Below are positions 17,428-25,009 of a DNA stretch of 64,000 bases, in pieces. Location of the stretch: assembly GCF_000147335.1 (NCBI RefSeq), contig NC_014533.1:62001-126000 (forward strand). Reading direction: 5' to 3'. The stretch's first letter is position 1. Every line of letters starts with the position of its first letter. The notes under the pieces were generated by a model that made no database searches, was not told the DNA's origin, and worked only from the letters and a program-made list of their open reading frames with translations. A program made the translations under genes and the position numbers. This stretch comes from Gloeothece verrucosa PCC 7822. GTDB taxonomy: Bacteria > Cyanobacteriota > Cyanobacteriia > Cyanobacteriales > Microcystaceae.

Positions 17428-18657
17428 TTAAACTGACAGTAAATTGCGACATACTCTAGCATTGTTTTCCAATTCTACAGGAGCATGGTGGCACAACCAA
17501 AATAAACCTGGACAGGTGGCAAAATCTATTGTCACAGGCGTTAACATACCCGGTTTGATAAAATATTTGTGACCACGATATGCTGGATTTTTCTGAAGAA
17601 AGCTCTCTTGCTCTGTGGTGAGCGGCATAAAAGGTTTTTGATTATCTGAATAAAGAAACCCTATTTTTCCTAAACAAACCAATTCAACTTTTTCATCTTT
17701 TACATTGGGCACCTCATTTAAGTAGCTCTGAACAGCCAATGTAATCAAGTCGGGTGCATAAGTTTCTGCAAATAATTTCGGGGCAATGCCACCGTGAAGC
17801 CGGGAACCTGCTTCAATCATGACAGGCCCTGTGGGTGACCACATAATTTCCATGTGAATGGGCCCAACCTGGATGTCTAAAGCATTGGCGGCTTTTATCG
17901 CATAATCGAGTAACGGTTGCAAATCTTTTTGGGACGGATTTAATACATCTAAACTATCATAGACGAAACTCCCCCCATTTCTGGCAATTTTTTTGTATTG
18001 GCAAACTGAGGCTACAATGTAGTTGCCATTAAAAGCGACCAGGTCTACAACGTATTCTGTTCCTGAAATAAAGGGTTGAACAATAAATCCGAGATTTTTT
18101 TCGCCCAAATCATTGTTTTTATTCCAAGCGGCATTCCGTAGGGCACGTTCAACACCGATACGACCATGAGTCAGTACGACTCCATCGGTAGCGGCTGAGT
18201 TAATAGGTTTTACAACATAGTCAATTTCATCAAGTAAATTAATTAGCTCGTCTATTTGCTCGGTGTTAGTAATAAATTTTGAAGGAATGTGAGGTAAACC
18301 TTTGCTCTCAAGCGCTTTTTGCATTATGTGTTTGTGTCGTCGTACATCTGTTGTCGCAAGAGGATTTCCTCTAATTGCAAGTCTATCGGTTAAATAATCG
18401 GTCAGAAAAACACCTGTTTCGCATCCGGCAACAACGGCGACAATATTAACTTCTTTGAAGACATTCAACAGAGTTTCGTTCCAAATAAAAATATCGGAAA
18501 AATCTTGCTTCTGTAAATCCCCTATTAAATGTTCGGGAATGTTAGGACTAGAAATTACGGCAAGGCATTGGTAACCTCGGGCAGCAAACAAGGGTGCATA
18601 AAAACGTCCTGTTGAGAACGGGTCGACTATAATAATAGCAGGCTGAGTATTTAACAT
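17428..18657 (-). CDS. ATP-grasp ligase
   Basis: The protein has 409 residues. An N-terminal pre-ATP-grasp Rossmann-like domain (IIIVDPFSTGRFYAPLFAARG) precedes an ATP-grasp core. The core shows DVRRHKHIMQKALESKGLPH, the Lys in DYVVKPINSAATDGV, FISGTEYVVDLVAFNG and the metal-binding strand GPIHMEIMWSPTGPVMIEAGSR. This layout resembles L-amino acid ligases of the BacD kind and other carboxylate-amine ligases. It is the last gene of the HDO-cupin operon, 15 bp after the MFS gene, with AAGGAG upstream of its ATG. I infer that it joins an amino acid or amine to the N-oxygenated product, but the substrates are unknown. Confidence 0.82.
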   Translation of the reverse strand: MLNTQPAIIIVDPFSTGRFYAPLFAARGYQCLAVISSPNIPEHLIGDLQKQDFSDIFIWNETLLNVFKEVNIVAVVAGCETGVFLTDYLTDRLAIRGNPLATTDVRRHKHIMQKALESKGLPHIPSKFITNTEQIDELINLLDEIDYVVKPINSAATDGVVLTHGRIGVERALRNAAWNKNNDLGEKNLGFIVQPFISGTEYVVDLVAFNGNYIVASVCQYKKIARNGGSFVYDSLDVLNPSQKDLQPLLDYAIKAANALDIQVGPIHMEIMWSPTGPVMIEAGSRLHGGIAPKLFAETYAPDLITLAVQSYLNEVPNVKDEKVELVCLGKIGFLYSDNQKPFMPLTTEQESFLQKNPAYRGHKYFIKPGMLTPVTIDFATCPGLFWLCHHAPVELENNARVCRNLLSV

Positions 18658-18672
18658 TTTCTGACAATCTCC

Positions 18673-19857
18673 TTAATTAAAACGATAAGTCTTACGGGAC
18701 ATAACTAAACGGGCAATGACCACCAATCCTAGAACCAAGGATGTTAGAATCATTAAGGGTCTTGATGCCTCTAATCCAAATAGAGCGTCTGTGGTGAACA
18801 AGGTCAAAATCATTGGGGCACTGCCGCTCAACAGCAGATAATAAAAAGAGCTTCTCGTGGCTAGTAGGTCTGCTACCCTGGGATTATGAGACTGTTCAAT
18901 TAGGTACTTACGAAAGCTAATACGCAACTGATTAAGACAAAATCCAATCAAAAAAGCGGCAGAGCAAGCCAGGAGCGCCGAAGGCGAGTAAACTAGGGCA
19001 ATATCCATAACAGTCACTCCTGTAACCAACCATAAAAGATTAATTGATAAACCAGGAATCATTGCTCCTATAAAAGCCCCAACCCCTGCCAAGCCGCTCG
19101 CTATACCCAAGCTTGTAGCACTCCAGGTATTCAATTTTTGAAAAATGATCGGCACTAGGCTATTGAATGCACCAATGTGGAAACCTATCATGCCCAGTGC
19201 TAGAATGACTAAGAATATTTCTTTAGCAGAGCCATAGGAGTGCTTAATGGCTTCCTCTGACTCTTTTTGCTCTTGCTGTGGTAATAATGTGGTTGTGCGA
19301 ATCTGCGGTATAAAAAGCAGTCCAAGAAACATTATCGCCATTGCTGAAATGGTGGTTAAAGTGGTAGTGACAGAAAAGGAGTCTATGGCAACCCCACCCA
19401 AAAAGTCACCGCCAAAAGCGCCAAGTTGAATAGCTGTTTCTATAAACCGGGCAGACTTATGGCTGTCAAGCACTCCGGCAAGAACCAGTTTAGTGTTCTG
19501 CGCTTCGAGGGTGCTAATGGTGAAATAGTCAATCATTCCAACCACAAAAGCAATCATCAAAAACCCTATCACAAAATTGGTTAAATGCATTAATGTAAAT
19601 ACCAATATAGTAGTAAAAGCAATTAAGCGAATTACTATCAATCGATTAATGCTGAGTTGTGTAGAGTGCTTTTTGTTTAACCATTTCTCCAAGATAAAAG
19701 GTATTACAGTTGAAATGCAAAGGATTATTCCTACTAAGAAAGTTGATTTAGTCATACTAAGTGTGTACCACACCATAGCAATAACCATTGCCATATCTGA
19801 GGCGGCGAATAATGTTACCATTATGTAAAATAGAGTAACCGTTAGTTTTTTATTCAC
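18673..19857 (-). CDS. MFS transporter, probable product exporter
   Basis: From the GTG at 19857 the protein has 394 residues with about 12 hydrophobic segments. The GTG overlaps the stop of the Rieske gene (GTGA) and is preceded by AAGGAGAAAAGGC, so I prefer it to the ATG at 19902, which would overlap the Rieske gene by 49 bp. The sequence is a general major-facilitator carrier with a cytoplasmic central loop rich in Gln/Glu near residue 190. Its place between biosynthetic genes suggests that it exports the product and gives self-protection. Import cannot be excluded. Confidence 0.85.
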   Translation of the reverse strand: MNKKLTVTLFYIMVTLFAASDMAMVIAMVWYTLSMTKSTFLVGIILCISTVIPFILEKWLNKKHSTQLSINRLIVIRLIAFTTILVFTLMHLTNFVIGFLMIAFVVGMIDYFTISTLEAQNTKLVLAGVLDSHKSARFIETAIQLGAFGGDFLGGVAIDSFSVTTTLTTISAMAIMFLGLLFIPQIRTTTLLPQQEQKESEEAIKHSYGSAKEIFLVILALGMIGFHIGAFNSLVPIIFQKLNTWSATSLGIASGLAGVGAFIGAMIPGLSINLLWLVTGVTVMDIALVYSPSALLACSAAFLIGFCLNQLRISFRKYLIEQSHNPRVADLLATRSSFYYLLLSGSAPMILTLFTTDALFGLEASRPLMILTSLVLGLVVIARLVMSRKTYRFN

Positions 19858-20189
19858 GCCTTTTCTCCTTGCTGTAATTGATGACAAGGGCGTTCTTTCC
19901 AAGTAGTTACCTGCACTTCTTCAGGAATGACAAACTTAAGTTCATTCTTCACTCTTACGATGCACAATGATTGCTTCGCGAGATTACAAACTTTTAATTT
20001 GTTTTCATGCCAAGGGCAAATAATTGAATCGCCATTATCAACTTGTTCACCATATTGAAGCGGTCCACCACGATGAGGACATTCGGCAGGAAGTAAGATC
20101 GTTCGGCAATTAGTGTGTTTTAGAAAATAAGTTTTTTCACCAATTCGTATTTGATTTGTTTCGTTTAAGTTGGATACAAATACTTTCAT
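19854..20189 (-). CDS. Small Rieske [2Fe-2S] ferredoxin
   Basis: The protein has 111 residues. The two cluster-binding motifs are ECPHRGGPL (Cys-x-His) and ICPWHENKL (Cys-x-x-His), so the protein is a complete stand-alone Rieske ferredoxin without an oxygenase domain. Its ATG overlaps the stop of the HDO-cupin gene (ATGA), and its own stop overlaps the MFS start, so the three are translationally coupled. I infer that it carries electrons to the diiron centre of the HDO-cupin enzyme. No cognate ferredoxin reductase is in the operon; a housekeeping reductase would have to serve. Confidence 0.88.
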   Translation of the reverse strand: MKVFVSNLNETNQIRIGEKTYFLKHTNCRTILLPAECPHRGGPLQYGEQVDNGDSIICPWHENKLKVCNLAKQSLCIVRVKNELKFVIPEEVQVTTWKERPCHQLQQGEKA

Positions 20190-21577
20190 TTTCTTAACTC
20201 CAAGCTAGTAACTGTATATTGGCAATGTTCGCTGACAACAAGAGAACCATGAAGCATACCTTGAGGAATAACTATGCCTTCACCGGCTTTTAAAAGGATA
20301 GATTTATCTGGCGATACAATAAATTCTATTTCACCTTCCTCAACCCAAAATAGTTCATCGACGGGATGAATGTGAGTTACTGATAGCTCTCCTTTTTTTT
20401 CAGTAAAAGACATATCAGATCCATAATTAGGACGTAAAAAATTCGCTTTTTGTTTATATTCATTTAATTGATCGTGCCATTTTATATGAGCAAATAGATC
20501 TTTATCTGCAACGTCTTGTAGTAGTTGAAATTCTTCGAATCCTCTTAAAATTTCAGGCAATATTTTATTGCCATATTCTTTAACCAGTGGTAAGATCAAT
20601 TTATTTAATGCCATTCTGCCATGATGTATATCAATATGACTATGCTCGTCAAAATATTGAGTGCATACATTGCCAGAAAATATCTCTTTTATGGCTTTAG
20701 ATTGGGCACGGGTTACGTATGCTAGGGTTGCCTCTGTAAAGTACATTGCACCTAAATAACGGAAAAAGGAACCATGATTAGCAGATACATAATGAAAATA
20801 GTTAATTAGAGCTATAGATTTTGGTGTGTAAAACTGCCAGTAATGGTGAATATGATGGCTCAGTCCCGCTTGTTTTAGTAATTCTTCAAAAATTGAACTG
20901 TGTTTCTTTTGGTGTACACCATAGCCATATTCGTCAATTAATATTTTAAATAATTCACTTGTATGGCTACCAAAATTACCTAATACATTTTTACCCATTG
21001 CAGATGCTTCTGATAGGAAATCACCAGCGCATTGAATAAGATAAAAACGAGCAGCACTTTGCGGGTCTTGACTAGCTGTTAGCTCTTTGTACAACTGAGA
21101 TTCAGACTGTGCAATTTTTTTTAAAATACTATCTGTATAAGCAATAAAAGTCTCTAAATTCCAAGGGCCTTCTATGTGAATTGATTTTTCCAGCCAGTCA
21201 AAAAGGAAATGTTCAAGCTCAGGCCGAATGGTATGTCCACAAGCCATTAATTCTGCATCGTAGAAACTTTGAAACTTTTTAAAATTCAAGACTCTGGGTG
21301 CCTGCGGTAGAAAAATAGAATCTTGCTCATATATATTTAACAGCAGACGTTGCGCCAAAAGATGATTAGGATTGTCTAAAGTTTCTTGACTCAATGAAGT
21401 AAATAAAATGTTTTCGTCTAAGTCCTGCGGTCTACAAGGTCTAACGTAAGGAGAATCGCAGTAAATATTATCAGGATGACCAAATAAAGGTGAAGATATA
21501 TAAGTTGTAAGACACCTTTTTTTGTAATCAGAATGTTCCTTTAATGAATTAACCAATTCTTTTTCTTTTAAATTCAT
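20186..21577 (-). CDS. SznF-like N-oxygenase: haem-oxygenase-like diiron oxidase (HDO) fused to a cupin
   Basis: The protein has 463 residues and three parts: an N-terminal region (1 to about 110), an all-helical HDO domain (about 115-365) and a C-terminal cupin (about 380-460). The HDO ligands are Glu190 (FLSEAS), Glu216 (DEYGYG), His226, Glu282 (YFTEAT), His312, Asp316 and His319 (HSHIDIHH). The cupin ligands are His402, His404 (THIHP) and His443 (LHGS). As I recall the published SznF ligands (189, 215, 225, 281, 311, 315, 318; 407, 409, 448), every spacing within each domain is identical. SznF double-hydroxylates N-methyl-arginine and rearranges it to an N-nitrosourea. A related N-oxygenation giving an N-N bond is the best guess. 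Start of the operon; no clear Shine-Dalgarno. Confidence 0.88.
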   Translation of the reverse strand: MNLKEKELVNSLKEHSDYKKRCLTTYISSPLFGHPDNIYCDSPYVRPCRPQDLDENILFTSLSQETLDNPNHLLAQRLLLNIYEQDSIFLPQAPRVLNFKKFQSFYDAELMACGHTIRPELEHFLFDWLEKSIHIEGPWNLETFIAYTDSILKKIAQSESQLYKELTASQDPQSAARFYLIQCAGDFLSEASAMGKNVLGNFGSHTSELFKILIDEYGYGVHQKKHSSIFEELLKQAGLSHHIHHYWQFYTPKSIALINYFHYVSANHGSFFRYLGAMYFTEATLAYVTRAQSKAIKEIFSGNVCTQYFDEHSHIDIHHGRMALNKLILPLVKEYGNKILPEILRGFEEFQLLQDVADKDLFAHIKWHDQLNEYKQKANFLRPNYGSDMSFTEKKGELSVTHIHPVDELFWVEEGEIEFIVSPDKSILLKAGEGIVIPQGMLHGSLVVSEHCQYTVTSLELRK

Positions 21578-21714
21578 TTTAATGTTTTGTCCTAAAATAC
21601 TCTAAATTAAACAACAACACTTATATAGGGTTTTCCGCATGAAATTAAAAATTTTTCAGTCAGTTCAATGGCCTCATCCACGAGAGTGCTTTTTTTCGGA
21701 GGAGACGAAATACC

Positions 21715-21826
21715 TAGGAGTTACGCACTCCTGATTAAAAACAACGATTTTATGTCATCCACCAGCCTTGCGAAGGATCACGAAGAATCTCAAACCCTTA
21801 TAATTTGGTTACGGTGCGTAAGTCCT
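21715..21826. repeat. MITE-A copy 6, reversed
   Basis: This full-length copy is in the opposite orientation to most others: TAGGAGTTACGCAC, then AACAACGATTTTATGTCAT, ending GTGCGTAAGTCCTA. It abuts a MITE-B copy at its right end and lies just upstream of the SznF-like operon. Confidence 0.85.
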
Positions 21827-21978
21827 AAGTACCTGGACACAATTAAAGTTAACTGTGTGATCACCAGATCTGGGAACAGGGAACACTTCGACAAGCTCAG
21901 TGCAAGCAGGGAACAGGTAAGACTTTCAATGTTTTTACATTTCTTAACATCAAGTGCTTTATTTATGTCCAGGTACTT
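21827..21978. repeat. MITE-B copy 1
   Basis: The ends are AAGTACCTGGACA and TGTCCAGGTACTT, a perfect 13-bp inverted repeat. The inside has ATTAAAGTTAACTGTGTGAT and the GGGAACAGGGAACA type repeat. It is non-coding. Confidence 0.8.
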
Positions 21979-22009
21979 AATACCGTAAACTACAGCAATG
22001 ACTGAGCTT

Positions 22010-22140
22010 GGCTCTTTCGGCATCGTGGGGAAAAATGTTTAGGTTGATACAAAATACACAGTGGTGGGTTACGGAGCGGATCAAAACTGATCCGCTTCTT
22101 ATAAAAATTATCCCCGCACCTAACCCACCCTACACTACAA
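22010..22140. repeat. MITE-C copy 1, right end lost
   Basis: It starts GGCTCTTTCGGCATCGTGGG and continues ACAAAATACACAGTGGTGGG, then GCGGATCAAAACTGATCCGC, itself a hairpin. The same sequence recurs at 60477-60641. The right end seems replaced by a MITE-A remnant. Confidence 0.75.
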
Positions 22141-22142
22141 TA

Positions 22143-22187
22143 ATGACATTAATTCGTTGGTGCCGGTTTCTGAATACGTAACTCCTA
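22143..22187. repeat. MITE-A remnant
   Basis: Only the right third of the element remains (GACATTAATTCGTTGGTGCC, then CGTAACTCCTA). Confidence 0.6.
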
Positions 22188-22556
22188 ATTACTTAAAATA
22201 TTAGTCACAAAGCGAGTTTTAAGTCCGTTTGGCGTTAGGTTCTGTTTAAGCCCAAAAACTAAAATTAATTAACCGAAAGATTTTAGTTGAGCAATTATTA
22301 TTATCGTGGCTTTTGTAAGCACGAATAGCCTTACTTTCTAAAATTATTCTTAAATTAAACAGAGTTGTCGCTCTTGTATTTTACAGCTTTGATTAACTTT
22401 TTATACTTCTTTGGAAATACTTGGAGTTCGCTCTTTCGACGGAAGTCTTCTTATCAAAATACTCTTTCAATAAATGCATAATTAACCTAATTAAACATTG
22501 ACCAACTGAAATGAAATTAATCCTTTAATTAAAATAAAAGAAGCTGATCGACAAAA

Positions 22557-22919
22557 ATGAATGAACAAACTCAAATAGGTAAGGACATTGCGACAGACCC
22601 AAGCTTTGAAGACCAGTGGTGGGAAATTTTAAAAGTTGCACGAGGAACAATGGTTGTATTAGTCTTGGCACCATTAACTGGGATATTTGGTCGTGGCCCC
22701 CTTAGTAAGGCGACGGTTGACTCGTTCATTGTCCCCTTGCACGTCCAATATGAACGATTTCCTCGCTTTAGAACGCCCGCATCCATTGAAGTCACTTTCT
22801 CTAAACAAACCCCCACTCAGAACCAGGCTCATTTAAGATTAAGTGGTGAAATAGCAGCCGCATCCCTAATCCAATTAATGACCAAACGGACAGAGCGCAA
22901 AAAAGTTGTAAAATCATAA
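22557..22919 (+). CDS. Small predicted membrane protein of unknown function
   Basis: The protein has 120 residues. One hydrophobic segment (about residues 31-46, VVLVLAPLTGIFG) is followed by a FGRGPLS motif and a VQYERFPRFRTPASIEV segment. I associate this pattern with an uncharacterised bacterial membrane protein family whose members are usually longer, so this copy may be shortened at the C-terminus. The end is basic (RTERKKVVKS). It is the only plus-strand gene between 1 and 35 kb. It stands alone between repeat-rich spacers, with the DUF1269 gene convergent on its right. Function unknown. Confidence 0.6.
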   Translation: MNEQTQIGKDIATDPSFEDQWWEILKVARGTMVVLVLAPLTGIFGRGPLSKATVDSFIVPLHVQYERFPRFRTPASIEVTFSKQTPTQNQAHLRLSGEIAAASLIQLMTKRTERKKVVKS

Positions 22920-23010
22920 TTTTTCAAAAAGATCAAGCAGTTTGAGTCTTGCAACTGAGGGCTAACCTCAACAAAAATTTTTCATGGCCAAATTGTTCAA
23001 CAATATTAAA

Positions 23011-23131
23011 AGTTACGCACCATAACCCAATTTTATGGGTTTGAGATTCCTCACGATCCTTCGCAAGGCTCAGGACTCAGAATGACATAAACTCGTTACG
23101 TTAGTGTGCGTTTCTGAATGCGTAACTCCTA
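23011..23131. repeat. MITE-A copy 7
   Basis: This copy is nearly full length, with AGTTACGCACCATAACCCAA at the left and TGCGTAACTCCTA at the right, in the common orientation. Confidence 0.8.
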
Positions 23132-23306
23132 AATATTACTTAATTGAAAAACCTCATTTTTAGTTTAAAAGAATATTTATTGTTCACGAATGAGTCTGAA
23201 GAATGAGTTATTTAATTTCGAAATTTTTTATTCTTTCTTAAGACAGATAAACAGAAAGCTTTAAAAGGGTTTATTAGCAACTTCGACAAAATCGTTTTTA
23301 TAAAGT

Positions 23307-23409
23307 TTAGAAGTTACGCACTCCCGATTAAAAACAACAATTTTATGTCATCTTGAGCTTTGCGAAGGATCTTAAACCTTTATGATTTGGTTATGGTGCG
23401 TAACTCCTA
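23307..23409. repeat. MITE-A copy 8, reversed
   Basis: This copy of about 103 bp is in the reversed orientation, with AGTTACGCACTCCCGATTAA at the left and ATGGTGCGTAACTCCTA at the right. It is 176 bp from the previous copy and inverted relative to it. Confidence 0.8.
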
Positions 23410-23491
23410 AAGCCTTTGAATTATCGCGAAAATTAATATTATATTTATAAAAATAAGGGCAAATTTATATCATATAAATCACCCCAAATTT

Positions 23492-23520
23492 AAAAAATTT
23501 AGTTAACGCTTAAATTTTTT
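23492..23520 (-). terminator. Terminator of the DUF1269 gene
   Basis: Immediately after the stop the minus strand reads AAAAAATTTA, a nine-base loop, then TAAATTTTTT, a perfect ten-base-pair hairpin ending in a T-run. The stem is AT-only, so efficiency is uncertain. Confidence 0.5.
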
Positions 23521-23522
23521 AA

Positions 23523-24014
23523 TTATTCTTCGCCAAAATCTGCCCGAAGTTTAGCCTCTTGCTCGGTTGTTAAATTTGACTGAATTAATTCTCCTCTTTC
23601 GTCTGGCGAAAAAGCCTCTTCTACTTTATCTAAGGTAACTTGACCGGTCATTAAGAAAAGTGCAGAGGTTCCTTGAGAAATTTTATCGCGGATATCTTTA
23701 ATAAAGTCATCATTAATGCCGTAGTCATTAAAATGAGCAGACAGCGCCCCTGCTAATGTTCCCACTGCTGCGCCAATAAAAGGCATAAAAAATAAGAAGC
23801 CAAAAAGCATTCCCCAAAATGCTCCACTCACTATTCCCGCTCCGACTAAATCAAAGGCTTGAGTCGTTTGAGGCTTTTTACGATCTTCAGGCCAAGATAC
23901 AATCGCAGCATCTTGAATTTCTATTAAATGTTGCTTTTGAAGCTCAGCTAATTTAGCTAGTGCATTACTTGCTCCGTCGGGGGTATTAAATTTCCAAACT
24001 GTTAAGGTTGTCAT
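23523..24014 (-). CDS. DUF1269 membrane protein
   Basis: The protein has 163 residues from the ATG at 24014, which has AGGA upstream; a longer frame starts at 24047. The N-terminal part (LTVWKFNTPDGASNALAKL) is a small alpha/beta fold. A Gly/Ala-rich hydrophobic segment follows (about 55-90, VSGAFWGMLFGFLFFMPFIG then AAVGTLAGALSAH), and the C-terminal part (DKISQGTSALFLMTG) resembles DUF1269. Such proteins are often seen in stress or envelope contexts; the function is not known. It has its own terminator. Confidence 0.8.
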   Translation of the reverse strand: MTTLTVWKFNTPDGASNALAKLAELQKQHLIEIQDAAIVSWPEDRKKPQTTQAFDLVGAGIVSGAFWGMLFGFLFFMPFIGAAVGTLAGALSAHFNDYGINDDFIKDIRDKISQGTSALFLMTGQVTLDKVEEAFSPDERGELIQSNLTTEQEAKLRADFGEE

Positions 24015-24103
24015 AAGTTGAAATTCCTGTGTATTGTTGACTGACAAAATAATAGGATTACGATGATCAAGAACGTTAATTTTTTAAAGTTTCAAAGAGT
24101 GTT

Positions 24104-24583
24104 TTAATGACAAACTCCTGTAAACTTTTGGTCTCCATGTTGAATTTGAATCGTTCTATAACTATTTTGGAGACTAAAACTAACCGGGGTTCCTGCTTGA
24201 GTTTTTCCGCTAAAGGTGTTGTTACCTTGATAGGTGGTTAAAGCTAAACCCACTGGCTGCATTTCTGGAGGAGTGGCAGAAACAGCATCACCTATTAATA
24301 AGCTATTGGTTTTTTTATCTAATACAACCAACTCAGAATCACTGATTGTGCTAACAGGTTCAACAATCGTAACAGAAACAGGCTGTTTTCTATCTATGGT
24401 TGATGAATCAATCAAAGAAGTATATAAGTAGATTTTTCCATCTTTTGTTTTTCCCTTAGCTACACACATAACCCCATCTCCTAAGCTGGGAGTTTGTGCT
24501 GAAACTGTATTGATTAATAAGCTAGGGCTAAATAGCGCAATCCCGCTCACCATTAGAGCTACTCGGTGAAATTGTTTTAACAT
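24104..24583 (-). CDS. Secreted hypothetical protein
   Basis: The protein has 159 residues with a Sec signal peptide (hydrophobic about 8-24, cleavage after VSA near 29). The mature chain is beta-rich with two Cys, one near the start (VMCVAKG) and one at the end (TGVCH), which could form a disulfide closing the domain. I do not recognise a family. It lies 90 bp upstream of the DUF1269 gene, with which it could be transcribed. Confidence 0.6.
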   Translation of the reverse strand: MLKQFHRVALMVSGIALFSPSLLINTVSAQTPSLGDGVMCVAKGKTKDGKIYLYTSLIDSSTIDRKQPVSVTIVEPVSTISDSELVVLDKKTNSLLIGDAVSATPPEMQPVGLALTTYQGNNTFSGKTQAGTPVSFSLQNSYRTIQIQHGDQKFTGVCH

Positions 24584-25009
24584 AAATTGCTAGAAAATTT
24601 ATTTGTTACAACTAACCGAGAAACAATATACCACATCAAGGGGGAAAATTTTACCAATTCTTTATGAAAACGATAATAAAGCAACATTTCTAGCATTACT
24701 AAGCACTCTTAATGGTTAAGTTAATAAAAAATTAATTTTTTAGTTACCCAAAAGTTTTTTGTACTAATGTGTGTACTCAGATGCTTAAATTTTTTTCACT
24801 ACCTAAAATCTCTCAAACCTTTTTAAGAAAAGTTTTTAACCTGCTTGTCGCCGCGTCAAGTTCTGGGGGAATTTACCTCACTTATAAAAGGATTTAAGCT
24901 TTGGTTTTCCCCTCGCTGCGGACACTTTTAGCACTTTTATAGGCGCGTCAGTTTATTAGTAGCTAATAGGCAAAAAGCCTAAGCATTTTACAAGGAAAGA
25001 TTTTTGACC
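24584..25009. other. Intergenic spacer, nothing recognised
   Basis: This is 426 bp of AT-rich sequence between the secreted protein and the HMA_2-fused kinase-like gene. A small hairpin TAGGC-AAAAA-GCCTA lies at about 24967-24981. No gene or transposon end is visible. Confidence 0.4.

Noticed and set aside
20186..21577. Reading the HDO-cupin protein as a TenA- or PqqC-type enzyme
   Set aside because: The presence of the full seven-residue diiron ligand set at SznF spacing and the fused cupin with three His fits the N-oxygenase type better.
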